Assembly: GCF_030272615.1 (NCBI RefSeq)
Contig: NC_081407.1
Span: forward strand, 148,675,744 to 148,739,743
Length of the DNA stretch: 64,000 bases
Source of the DNA: Cryptomeria japonica
Taxonomy: Eukaryota > Streptophyta > Pinopsida > Cupressales > Cupressaceae
Reading direction: 5' to 3'
A program made the position numbers and the translations under genes. The notes beneath the pieces are model-generated. The model ran no database searches. It saw nothing but the letters and a program-made list of their open reading frames with translations, and was not told the origin of the DNA. Shown in pieces: positions 37,988 through 48,856 of the stretch (position 1 is its first letter; every line of letters begins with the position of its first letter).

Positions 37988-38104
37988 CGGTGGTCTGTAG
38001 TCGTCTGGCTGCTGGAATCGACAAACTCGCTCTAAACGGTGCTCTGCTATGGGAACCGACATCATGACTGCTCCTTGCTCTTCTAAAAGGTCACACTTCT
38101 CCAT

Positions 38105-38324
38105 TTTATCTCCGATTTCTTCTATTTTTCACCCGTATTGCTAAAATCTTCTCTTCTACCACCCTGCCAATTTTCATTCTTTTTCGAGAGATCGCTCGAT
38201 TTTTCAAAATTTTTGGCCCATCTCTCGAGGGGGCATACCACCCATTAAATTAACATTTTATGGGGCATATTTCTTCACACCTATTTTTCTTTCTTTGAAA
38301 CGACGCGATAAACCGCACCGTCTC
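38105..38324 (-). promoter_or_regulatory. Region upstream of the antisense gene
   Basis: About 220 bases between the antisense ATG and the polypurine tract. It contains CTCGAG/TCTCGA half-repeats and, on the minus strand, CGCGTCGTTTC. If the antisense gene has its own promoter it lies here or in the 3' LTR. I see no convincing TATA box. Confidence 0.35.
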
Positions 38325-38337
38325 AAAGAGGGGCAAA
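38325..38337 (+). other. Polypurine tract of the Tat element
   Basis: AAAGAGGGGCAAA directly precedes the 3' LTR, the expected site for plus-strand priming. The element at 48,852 has the similar AAAGTGGGGGCAAAA. Confidence 0.85.
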
Positions 38338-39742
38338 TGTAGTCACATAAATATGTCCATTTTAATTAAATAAATATTTGCTATTTATTTGATTAAAAAT
38401 CCACTAGCCATCAGTTAATTAAATTAATATTTAATTAATTCATCTTCAAACATTCTCCTATTAATTAAATAAATTATTTAATTTATTTTAATTAATTCAT
38501 TAAACCAAAATCACAATCAATTAAATGAATAAATCCTATTTATTCAATTTAATCCTCTTTCCTCTTTTAAATAAATTAAATAAAACATTTATTTAAATCA
38601 TTCATCCCCCCCACTTGCATTTTCCTATAAATGCAAGTTGCAATCACAAGTTGAAATAAATTAATTTTATTTTAATTAAAATCCTATTTTCCCTCACCCA
38701 CCAAACCCACTTGCAATCCTAATCCCCTTCTAGATTCTTCTAAACCCCTTCCTAATCAGCCTAATCCATCCCCTAATTATTGTCACATTCCTAAGCAACT
38801 TGGAGTCACTTCTCAAAGACTTCAAAGTCTTTGAAAATCATTTAATGCTTTGTGTGTTCAACAATTTAACCTCTAAAGTCTTCCAAACCACTTATGGCTC
38901 TTACATGATCATTTATGGTTAACCCCTAACTCAACCCTCATGTAACTCATGTGTCTCCTCAAACATTTATTACTTTGACCATGGTTATCCCTTTAACCTT
39001 TGCACAAGAATTTATCCATTGAATAAAAACATTATTCTTTGAATAATGAATTTATTCACTCAACCCAACCTTGACCTTAGCTCCCAAGTTAACCCTTAGG
39101 TCATGTCAAGCATTTAATGCTTCTTCCCTCTCCTCTCAACCCATCTCATGTTGACACTTGTCAACCTGACATTGGGTTGAAAGTCCTCACATGGATTGAA
39201 TATCATTCAATCTTGACCCTTGTTGAGATTACTCAATCTCAACCATCCATTGCTCCATTTTTCTTATAAACAGAGCCCATTTTTTCATAATCCAGATCCT
39301 GAAAACTTGTATGCATCTAATTTATAGAGAATTTTAGAGAGCATTTAGCATAATTAGTCATATTCACTCTTTTGGTTAAAATTAACAAATAACATTTAGA
39401 TAACTCATCTTTCTTTGGTTATTAAGCTTGCATTTGCATACTTTTCATGATCATCTACAATCTTGAACCTCCATAAGACATCCATAGTGGAAAAAGTTGT
39501 TGAGAGCTACACTAATTTGGAACTTGGAGAGGAGAGAAACAAGGGAGGAGCCACTATGAATGTTTTGGTTAGCATTTGGAGGAGTTTAGTTTACCTCTTT
39601 TCTCTTTGTATGCTTTCCATTTCTTATTTAGTATCTCTCTTGATATGTTTGATTAGGCTATTGTTTACATTTTGATTTGCTAACACTAACGCTTGTTTTT
39701 TGTGTTTTGTCATCCTAACAATCTCCTTTTTGCAGAGCATCA
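38338..39742 (+). repeat. 3' LTR of the Tat element
   Basis: Same 1,405-bp length as the 5' LTR, with about 50 hand-counted differences. GTTCC follows at 39,743-39,747. The short frames at 39,463-39,675 and 21,594-21,806 are LTR sequence, not genes. Confidence 0.97.
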
Positions 39743-39747
39743 GTTCC

Positions 39748-40099
39748 CATGACTTGGTCTGGCTATTTCCTCGACCAGGAAGGAGAAGGAGAATGAAGAG
39801 ATGACTAATGATCAAGGGTGGTCCCTATTGGATGATAACCCTGACCCCGGTGATGTCTTGGGTCCCAAGGATGATCGTGATCCACCGTCACCTCCTACTG
39901 CCACTGCTTTAGCTACTTAGCGGTTTTTTTAAGTTGTTTCTATTTTCGGGCACTACACGCATTTTTTTAATGTTTAGTGCTATTTGTGGGCACTCCTCAT
40001 ATCACTCCTAAGGGGTGATCTGGCATCCCCCTACCTTTTTTTGTGGATAGTGTATTTTTATTTAAATTTTAATGGAAATGCCTATTCATCAAAAAAAAA
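39748..40099 (+). mobile_element. 3' end and A tail of the interrupted LINE
   Basis: Continues the LINE after the Tat insertion. It contains an acidic Asp/Pro-rich reading frame to about 39,918, a 3' untranslated segment with two GGGCACT copies, and a short A tail at 40,091-40,099. Confidence 0.65.
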
Positions 40100-40837
40100 T
40101 TCTAAAATTTATCTAGATATTCATTGTGTAATAAGTTTCCAAATTCTCCAAATTTTGATCAAATTATCTTGCATTATTTTTTTTAAAAGTTGAATCATCT
40201 AACAAATGAAATGGTAAAAAAAGGCATTTGGCTAAGTATATCTACAACTCACATATGATAATTTAGACCTGAAAAAGCTAAATACTTCACTTGACTTGTA
40301 AATTTTTTTGAGTTATGCTTACCTCGATTTTTTTTCATTAAATAAAAGCATGTCATGTATAGAGAATAACAACTACAAGAAGTATCTGAAAGAGAATTAC
40401 ATTATGTACAAAATAATAAATATTACAATGTACCAAACTATGACGACATACAAAAGACGCATGACGTTAATACTTTAGTTGAAATACTTTACATAGATCC
40501 ATATTGCAATTGTTTTGAAGATGATTAACTCAATCTTGAATTTGCTTGTTGTGTCGTGACCAATAGTTTCTCTTAGATAAATCTTGAAGTTGTGAAAAAA
40601 AAAACTTCAAATATTATGTAAGAGTAAAGCATTAGAATACTTTAGTTTCCTGAATATAGTTGTTGTAGAATGTAGTAATATACCTCACCTTCCAAATATA
40701 TCTTAAAATAATTTGTCTAACAATATCAACAATCACATCATCGTGCAAACCAAAAAAGAAGAAGAGATCTTTCCAATTCAACTTATGGAGGAAAATAGAA
40801 AAAAAAAAAATTAAAAATAGATTTCTATTGTTTTTTA
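40100..40837. other. AT-rich spacer, nothing recognised
   Basis: No domain, RNA gene or terminal repeats seen. Confidence 0.6.
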
Positions 40838-41285
40838 ATAAAGACTATTTAAATTATAAAACTAATGAGAAAATATGAAATTTGTAAAGATATATCAGCA
40901 CAAGCAAACTAGTACCTTTGAACCTTATAGTTAAGCATTTAACTCTTATTTATACAAAACAAAAAAGAAACACTGATGACTAACCAATAAGTAGAAAAAG
41001 TAGAAAATTAATGCCTTAGTCATTTGGAAACTTTCTTGTCACCATCTCCATGGAACCCTACATGGAGTAGCTCCTTCTCTAGATGCACATGAATACCTAC
41101 CTTATTGATCTAGAGTGGAGTAGCAAACATATTCCTTAATTACATCTTTAATGTTGTAGCACCATTTCTAAGGGAACATTGAGTTTAAAAATACTATGGC
41201 TAGCATATGTGGATATCGACAATTACTTACTCAAGAGGTAGAAAGCATAGTGACAACCTCATGAAAATGCCTACACAATAAACAT
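40838..41285. repeat. Interspersed repeat A, copy 2
   Basis: Same orientation and order of blocks as 980-1,425, with small indels (for example AATAAGTAGAAAAAGTAGAAA versus AATAAGTGGAAA). Flanks are unrelated. Confidence 0.75.
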
Positions 41286-41386
41286 ACATAGCTTGTCAAT
41301 TCTCCCTCTTTGATTCTCAACATTGTACCATCATACAGATTTTCCAAAGACTTTAAGTGGTTTACTTGCACAACATCGGACGTGTC

Positions 41387-41531
41387 TATTCTGGCTCCAA
41401 AAAGGCAGTATGGAGGGACTAACACGCGTGTTAGTCGCGCATTTTACACCGTCAATTTTACATTTAACGATCGCGATTGACTAACCTATCACTAGCACGC
41501 TGTACGAAAGGTCTGTTTTGGAGCCAAAATA
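41387..41531. mobile_element. Small MITE (141 bp) with TA duplication
   Basis: TTCTGGCTCCAAAA at 41,389 and its inverted form (TTTTGGAGCCAAAA, ending 41,529) are flanked by TA on both sides. The interior has palindromic GC-rich pieces (CACGCGTG, CGATCG). Size, ends and TA duplication suit a Tc1/mariner-type MITE. Confidence 0.65.
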
Positions 41532-42360
41532 GCCACAGTCCACAACATCTACATTGGCATTTGAGTGACCTCCATTCCCACTAACACCGATGACTTAGTC
41601 AACTCCATCTAAGAACCTTGGTGAATTCACCTTTAAGTCTGCAATAGCTTCACACCTCTTTCTAGGTGTCTACGTCAATTCACCATGGTCAATAGGTGTA
41701 TCTCTACACATTTTTTTTGTTTTTGCCACTGGCTATAAAACAAATATTCTCCATTGGAAGCTTCAACACAAGATAATATCAACCTTCAATTCATGTGGTT
41801 TTAGAAAACTAGTTACATTTATTTTAACCACTTGTTTTATTTTAACCTCTTTCTTTCAAACTATTAGATTTTTCATAACTATTAATGATTTACATTAATT
41901 ATTAAAGTGATTGGAAAGTTTGATCAAATCTTGGAAAGATGAACTTTTAAATTTTATTTTTTTATCACAATTGTAAGGGGGAGTTATTTTCATTTTGGTG
42001 TAAGTTGCAAACGAGTTTGTTTTTTCCAAGTGTGGATAGTCATTAGAAAGCTTACTTCATGTTGATTCCAATGAGTGGTTAGAAGGATAGGTCTGATCTC
42101 TCCTTACAATTGTTTTTTTTATCATTTAATAGTGTTGTTTTAAAAATAGACCAATTTTATGGGAATTTGCTTTTGTCATAAATTTTGATCGATAGCTCAA
42201 AATTGAGTTTCATCTTTCGAAAAAATATTTTTTTCATTTCTCACACATTGGACCTTTTTATATTGTAAAATGCTCTAAGTTATAAAGTGTCTTATTGGGG
42301 GGGGGGGGGGGGGGGAATCTAATCTCTAATCAAGGGGGGTTGTCATGTGTTACTTTGAAA
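41532..42360. other. Spacer with G homopolymer
   Basis: AT-rich sequence; a G run of about 18 bases at 42,297-42,315. A 5' LTR for the copia relic downstream was looked for here and not found. Confidence 0.55.
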
Positions 42361-43480
42361 AATGGACCTGATCCTACCTCTGTTTAACTTATTTGAACGA
42401 AAAATATCAATGGAGATGGAGCTTGAGAAACTAGGATTACATTGGGTCACTTTGGGTTTGGAACTTGAACCTACATGAGCAATTGAAATATGTAAATGGC
42501 ATAATCATACTGATGAAGCCTATGGTACTTTATGCATGTCCATTTATCTCGAGCTTCTCTTTTACATTAATTATACTACAACGCATAAAGTTGTATGGAC
42601 AACACTAGAAAACATGTTTAGTAAGAAAGATGTAATGAGGGGTGTTCGTTGGAGAATGAACTAATAAGTTTTAATCCACAAGAATTTAATACAATTCAAG
42701 AGTTCTTCACTAATATTCCATCAAGCAATGTATAGAAAAAAAGATAAACAATTGTTCCTAACTCTCTTATCAAAGTAAGGTCCTCAATATTTAGTGTCTA
42801 TCTCTACTTTTCATTAAACAAGCATGTTTTTGGTGCAAGATACACTATGTCTACTCTTTCCAATTTTGTTGCTAATCTTACTAAGGAGCAAGACAAGATA
42901 ATTCAAATGGGTACAATGAAGCCATTAAAGCCTCAAACTCTTGTTGCAAATGAACAAAATGTTTCCAAATGTAAGGGAAAGAAGCAAATCAAGGATCAAG
43001 CTAAGGGATCAAAATCATAGACTTCATATCCCTCATCAAAACAAATAAATTTTAGGGAGGGAGCCACATGTGCTTATTGTAAGAAACAAGGACATGAAGA
43101 ACACCAATTTAAAAAAAAAGAAAATCGTTAAAATAAGAAAACTTCTTCAACAACGTCACATTCAGTTGTCTACATTGAAAATAAGAGGTTCTTCTTCTCT
43201 AAATTCATCATCCAAAAATTCAGAAAAGTTAAGAATAAGGGCATGGCACTCTTTTCTTATACAAACAACACGTCACATAAGTGGCTTCTAAATTCTGAGG
43301 CATGCCACCACATGGTTGCATCCAGGGAACTATTTTCTACATTTGAGAGTTGTTCATTCCCACCAATATTGATGGTGAATAACACCTAGATATACATCAA
43401 CCCTAGAAAAACATCTATTGAAATTGGTGAAGAATTTTTAATGAGGTACTTTATGTGCCTTACTTATCCACCAATATCCT
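42361..43480 (+). pseudogene. Copia gag and protease relic
   Basis: The gag part reads EKLGLHWVTLGLE ... AYGTLCMSIYLELLF ... HKVVWTTLENMFSKKDV, the order of copia gag (UBN2-type) proteins. A zinc knuckle, CAYCKKQGHEEHQF (about 43,069-43,110), has Phe where the last Cys belongs. The protease active site (about 43,261-43,300) reads LLNSEACHHMV, where D-S-G is usual, so two of three residues are changed. Multiple stops. Encapsidation and polyprotein cleavage are the family roles. Confidence 0.7.
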
Positions 43481-44622
43481 TTCCATTTATCAGATTACAC
43501 ATAGTGGCATAGGAAAAATAGTTGAGCTCACACCACATTTTGTGATCATTAGAGATTTTTAGAATAGAGACATTGACTTGTCATAGATCATGTTGATCAT
43601 GATTCCAGATTGTATTCCTTTTCTTGATTTGGTTTTACCAACTTTGATTATGGTTTGAGTATAGATGATACCAATACATTTAACATGTAGATGAAGATAC
43701 AGTTTGGTTATTTGAACCTAAAATTTCTATCCTCCTAACCAATTCCTACACCTTTCATTGATATCATATTTCCTTTACTTTGTACTTCTCTAGTGTTGAG
43801 AGTGTTCTTACATAATTGGTTTCTCGATATTTACATTTATGTTTCCACTAAAGTTGATTGGGATGATTACTTACATGGAATATCAAACTTCTACTCTATG
43901 AGATTTCTATCATCTTAATGATGGATCATAGAGTGTGATATGAAATGTTGATGCAAAAAAAATATACACAGTCTAAACCAGAAGCAACAATACTAGTACC
44001 AAGCTTGGTTAGTGAATCCCATTTAATAAAGTTGACAAGCACTTTTGATGACATCCACATCAATACTGTTGTCAACACATCTACATCTTTGGTTCATGTT
44101 CTACATTAGCCTTCACATGGATAAGTTGAGCATCTTTGAATATTTATACACGTCTTTGGATCTTGTGCATCATTCAAAGACTTATATTCTTCTCTCAAGG
44201 AAAAATTTCATGCACCTATCTATAGTTCTCCTTCTTCCATGAGGAAGGAATTTGGTTCAACATTTAAGGATCTCAATTTGTATTCTTCTTTGACCATCAC
44301 TCAACGTTGCATGTTCTATTATCTCATGGGGGCTCCATAGTCTCTCTGTTTTCTCTCTCATTCTTGTGAATTTTGATAGAAATAGTCCTTGGGGGATCAT
44401 TATGAATTTTTCCTTCTATCACTTATCTTATTTCACACTTGTACATTTATTTCATCCATTATTTCTCTTTTGGAGAGGATTTTTATTCCCATTGGGTTTT
44501 CTCCATTTTCTCCATTTTATGATAAATTTGTACATGAGTGCCTAACTTGGTCTAATAGTTGGTACTTATCATCATGCATACATTACTCCCTAAGTTGAAC
44601 TTAAGGGGTGGGGGGGGGGGGG

Positions 44623-46212
44623 TGTTAGTGTAAATAATGTCATTATACACCTAGTTAACTAATCACTTTTCTGGGATTGACCTATCTGTTAGGCCCAATA
44701 TGGAAAGCTAATGTACTGAGAGGGGAGGGGTGAATCAGTACTTCAAATCTTTTCTTCAACAATAACTTATCATTAAGCATAATCCAAAAACCATTGTAAC
44801 ATAATATAATGCTAAAACAAATAAATAACAATCATACATGATTCACTCCATAACACATATATTTTGGTTACGCAAAAACTCTTGGTTAGAGAGAAAAACT
44901 GCGGTGGGGATGACACCCACAACTTCACTACTGCAATAATAAAGGTTGCTCAGTTAGAGCTACATGTTTAGCTATTTCTAATAGCTTACCCTGTTAGGAG
45001 TATCAAGATCTTTAGATCTACCTTGCTAAAGGATTTTACAACACTTATTCTAAAATGCTGCACCTGGTTAAAGGCTTTACAATTTATAGACTTTGTTAGA
45101 GTCTTTTACCCTGTTAAAGGTTTCTCTTACAACTCAAAATATTACAATCAAAATCTTACATAATATCTGCAACTTCACATCTGAAATGTTATAGCAGATT
45201 CTATGTGCTCAAAATGAAATTACCTTGCTTATAACATACCTCGGTAACCCATAAATTTACTCGGTAAACCTTTTTGTTTACTCTGTTCCTTGACTGTTCT
45301 CTTAAATCCTTCTCGGTGACCTCTGTGTATCTCTGTCAATCATAACAGTCATAACACTCAGTGCTTTCCCATGATTTTTCTTTTCACATATGTCTTGCTT
45401 CACACACATGTTTGATCCTCAATTCATGCTGTATAAATAGATCTCTTGTAACGGTGATCTTGTTCATGCTTCGATCTTACAAACATGATTCATTAAATGA
45501 ATAACCATACAAAATTATTTCATTGGATAGATGTTCTCAAAATCATACAAAATCTTAAGGTGCAATTTCCAATGTGTTAACGGTTTCTTGTTCCTCGATC
45601 TTTGTAACACGTTTCCCATACGTGTCTAGGTTCAATGAATCTGGTAACACATTTTACTCGATGTGTATAAAATCGGTATACAATCTTTGCTGCTCAGTAG
45701 TCATAGAACATTACTCGATAGACAACTCGGTGTATACTAAACTTTGTGACTCCTTTCTTCTATAACTGACTGCTCTGTGCTTACTGACTTAATATTTCGG
45801 TAGTAATAACCAACTAGAGTATATAGAATGACTTTGGACATAAAACTAATGACAACTTAGTAAATAGTAACACTATCCACACCTAGATTTTAAGTTTACT
45901 TAGGCTATTTCATGATTTTGTCTCACTTCATGTGGTCGACTCGTGTGTCCCAACTTTGTGAGACACCTATTGCATTCATATTTGACACTTTCTCATAGAC
46001 TTGTCAAGTGAGCTTACAATTTTTGTATCTTTGGAGGGTTAGTCATAGTTTGAGTCCTACCTTTCTATCTCATGTATCTTTCCTATATATTCAAGGTTGC
46101 TTATTGTATTACACACTTTCTTTATATATGATAGACATTCTCTTATGCACTATTTTGTTTCACTAGTGGACTTCAGGTTAATTTGTGCTTTCAGATCTTG
46201 GATTCTCCAACA
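44623..46212 (+). repeat. 3' LTR of the copia relic, interrupted
   Basis: Begins TGTTAGTGTAAATAATG right after a G-rich purine tract and ends GGATTCTCCAACA. It is split by the solo LTR at 44,687-45,872. Confidence 0.7.
44682..45877. mobile_element. Solo LTR with target duplication CTATC
   Basis: A 1,186-bp segment (44,687-45,872) starts TGTTAGGCCC and ends AGTAACA, so TGTTA/TAACA form short inverted ends. CTATC flanks it at 44,682-44,686 and 45,873-45,877. It has no coding content and lies inside the copia 3' LTR. Orientation not determined. Confidence 0.85.
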
Positions 46213-46800
46213 TTATATTCATGTATAATAGTATGATGGTATAAATATATGAATAGTGTTGATCCAAAATACTTATACCTCTTTAGACCTTATTTTTTTA
46301 TTTTTACAAGTTTTATACCAATTTATAGGTGAAGATGGAGTAAATGGGTCGAATCAAAGATTTAGACTTCCAACATCCACAATGAAGTACCTGCGAGCAA
46401 CATACATGGAAACCAAAATCTAAACCAAAACAAACACATGCATGCTATAAAACCTACTCCATTGCACTCCTTAAATCAAGATCTTATGTAAGTAACATGG
46501 CTCTCAAAAGAACACACGAGAAGCTATGATTTATTGGAGATTCAAGATGATTTCAAAGAACATAAAAATGAGAAATGCAAGAAAGCAAGATCAAACTATC
46601 AAAAATGCAAGAGATGAATGCAAGAGTTGTGGATACAAAAATGGGAGAGGCTCTATTTTTATAAGCGTTCTCTGGGTGAATCCAAATTATGGGATGAATG
46701 TGGGATAAAGAATAGGATTTGAGAATTTGATCCCACATGTGTGAGGTGGATGAAAATAGGTAGAGGAGAAAACATAAATGAGTGGTGTAATGCTTATGCA
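46213..46800. other. Spacer, nothing recognised
   Basis: No domain or repeat structure seen beyond short AT-rich frames. Confidence 0.55.
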
Positions 46801-47070
46801 TATGTTTATGAAAATGTATAAATGATATTATTATTAAATATATAGATGATAGATGATAAATAGGTGATAGAATAATAATATTATTAAATTATAAATGAAA
46901 TAATAATATTAATAATGGATAAATGATAATATAGATGTTATTGATGATATATAATAATATTAATGAATTAATTATGGATAAATGATGAATAATAATAATA
47001 TTAATGATAATATTAATAATGGATAATATTGATGATAAATGATAATAGATGGAATAATGCATGAAAAATG
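46801..47070. repeat. ATT/ATA-rich low-complexity tract
   Basis: Dominated by AATAATATTAATGATAA-type words; the Ile-rich minus-strand frame is an artefact. Confidence 0.85.
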
Positions 47071-48777
47071 AAGTGGATCCACCTGGGCTTAGGATGACAA
47101 TTTGTATGTCTACAATAGGTTTTGACACATTCTTAATGTATCAACACAGTTTGTTTGACACTAAAATACTTCAAAAAATGTGTTTCCTATAAAACCTAAG
47201 CATGTAAACAAAAAAAATCTAGGTGTAGATTAGCTTCCTAGAATCTAATTTAGGAAAAAGAGTTTTAAACAAACATTATTGATCCTCTCAAATACAATGA
47301 CATAGCTAGAAAGATCGCATGGTGTGTCCAAAATTAGGTCACATCCACAATCATAAAATCCATAATCTCTCAAAGTTGAGAAATTGAGTTGACCTTTTCT
47401 AACACCACTAGCTTTGATATAATGCTATATTCTACAAATAAGAATGGAACTACATATTCCTAGTGTAGAATTAGATATTGTAACTATTTAACAAATGATC
47501 CTAGAATCAAAATAGAAAAATAGAGTTTAGTTTCAAATAATGAAATACCAAAATAAAAAAATTAAATCACACTTTCCATCATTAGATATGAGAGGAGAAT
47601 AGTTTATATATAGATACGAGAGAGGACAAAACATCTAATATGAGAAGTAAGTGCAACTATTAGACATATTCATAAACTAGACATACTTGGAAGATGTCAA
47701 ATAAATAATTACACCTACTTTGAAGAAGGCAAATGCATAGCTAAAAGAGGTAGAAAATACATCCAAATGAGGGAGTAACTCCAACTATTAAATAAACATG
47801 GGTGTGATGTACACGTCACTTATGGAAGATGCCATCTATCCTCATAATTACTATTTACAATAACCTAATAAAGCTTAAATATATGTGTAGAAAAAATAAA
47901 TAAACCCAAATATACAATGTGCTTAGTTGCCCACATGGTGTTAATGTCAAAATGAAAACCAATTAATCCTTAGACATTACCATTCCTATCTTTTCATATT
48001 TCATTTTGGTATAAAGTATTGGATTCAAGAACATATCCATGGAGATGGGACAAGAGATGAATCCATTTGAAATATTTCAAGAGATCATCTCACCAAGATG
48101 TGTAGTTCCTTCGATTCAATTCAATGGTAGAAGGATGAATTTATAAAATACTCATGAAAAAATCCTCAAATTTAACACAATATAGGTTATACAATCCATA
48201 CCAAAAACCATAATCACTACAAAAATAATAGTGTTGCAAAATCAATCATATGGCTAAAATATTTTTAACCTCCTCTTACAACTATCTCCAATTGGGTAAA
48301 TGGATAGTCAACCTATGGGTTTTTGGTTGTGCTCTAGACATAATGGTAGCCTCTAAAAACTATCAACGTAGTCTAGAAAATAAGTGACCTCCAAGACCAT
48401 CTTGAAATTTTTACATACTCAAAATATATTCTTGCCCCCTTAGAAAAAGTAAATAAATATAACATATCTATAGTCAAAATTGATGAATTTTGTGTCACCA
48501 AATCTAATACTAAACTCAAATTTTCAACCAGATGCTCCAAAACTTGATCCACCTACAAAACCTAAGAATGCAAACACAAAAATCAACCAATGATAACTTA
48601 GCTCCTCTAAAATTTGATTTTGGTGAAATAAAAGTCAATATAAACTATATTTGACCTTTTCATTGCCAAAAGGCTATATGAGGCACTCAAAAACATCTTA
48701 CACCTAAAACCAATACAATCAAGATCTCTCACAAGCTTTCAAAAAGAAGAAAGATGGATAAAACTATAACATCATGA
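47071..48777. other. Probable internal region of a minus-strand copia element
   Basis: Lies downstream, on the minus strand, of the LTR and primer site at 48,778-57,008, so it should be the leader and gag part of that element, but no gag motif could be read. A degenerate GCTTTGATATAATG near 47,411 may be another primer-site relic. Confidence 0.35.
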
Positions 48778-48788
48778 CTTTGATACCA
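48778..48788 (-). other. tRNA-Met-type primer-binding site (minus strand)
   Basis: On the minus strand it reads TGGTATCAAAG, the standard initiator-tRNA site of copia elements (TGGTATCAGAG) with one change. It abuts the LTR end CAACA. Confidence 0.75.
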
Positions 48789-48856
48789 TGTTGGAGTTTG
48801 CAGTAAGAAAAAAATCAACCAATACCTAATTCCATAGTGATAGCCACAATAGTACT

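Larger units (their letters stand above)
35394..38104 (-). pseudogene. Antisense plant mobile domain (PMD) gene carried by the Tat element
   Basis: Read on the minus strand. Exon 1 (38,104-37,988) opens with ATG and encodes 39 residues. A GTATGT donor follows, and a candidate AG acceptor at 37,345-37,344 joins in phase 0. Exon 2 has the layout of PMD (aminotransferase-like, MAIN/MAIL1 type) proteins: MRERHPTTQVLRD, GLITALAERW, FHLAQGEMTVTLEDIW, LPVVLSGIVRG, LLHIWAWEHLP and PGRVLRQFG. A basic/Gly-rich segment (about 36,100-36,190), a coiled-coil-like Arg/Glu stretch (about 35,480-35,760) and a Gly/Ser tail ending in TGA at 35,396-35,394 follow. Stops at about 37,283, 37,050, 36,504, 36,410, 36,402 and 36,327 mostly stand at Trp positions (TGG to TAG/TGA), and frameshifts lie after 36,100. 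PMD occurs in host genes for silencing and development and in transposons; here its role is unknown. Confidence 0.82.
20464..39747 (+). mobile_element. 19.3 kb Ty3/gypsy Tat-lineage LTR retrotransposon
   Basis: Two LTRs of 1,405 bp each (20,469-21,873 and 38,338-39,742), TG...CA ends, and a perfect 5-bp target duplication GTTCC at 20,464-20,468 and 39,743-39,747. Inside, in order: primer-binding site, a 2.6 kb leader with a 20-bp-phased motif array, gag, protease, reverse transcriptase, two RNase H domains, integrase, a 1.08 kb TIR insertion, a long spacer, an antisense PMD gene and a polypurine tract. The extra RNase H and the great length place it in the Tat (Ogre-like) lineage, which acquired a second RNase H. 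By hand count the LTRs differ at roughly 50 positions (about 3.5%), mostly transitions. The copy is complete in structure but coding-dead. Confidence 0.95.
14165..40099 (+). mobile_element. L1-type LINE, split by a solo LTR and a giant gypsy element
   Basis: In order on the plus strand: a gag-like ORF1 (from 14,267), an exonuclease-endonuclease-phosphatase type endonuclease opening (16,287), a non-LTR reverse transcriptase (about 17,690-18,560), a degenerate C-terminal region to 20,463, and then, after the Tat insertion, a 3' part at 39,748-40,090 ending in a short A tail (40,091-40,099). Two LTR insertions with perfect 5-bp target duplications interrupt it. Many stops and frameshifts show it is long dead. 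The order and motifs are those of plant L1 elements. The left boundary is approximate. Confidence 0.85.
42361..46212 (+). mobile_element. Decayed Ty1/copia element, gag-protease and 3' LTR
   Basis: A copia-like gag relic, zinc knuckle and protease (42,361-43,480) are followed by about 1.1 kb without recognisable integrase or polymerase, a G-rich polypurine tract (44,602-44,622) and a 3' LTR (44,623-46,212, TGTTAG...CCAACA). No 5' LTR was found, so it is truncated or was a deletion derivative. The LTR is about 399 bp without the solo LTR inserted into it. Confidence 0.7.

Noticed and set aside
46889-47128. Ile-rich membrane-like protein
   Set aside because: Translation of an ATT/ATA low-complexity tract.
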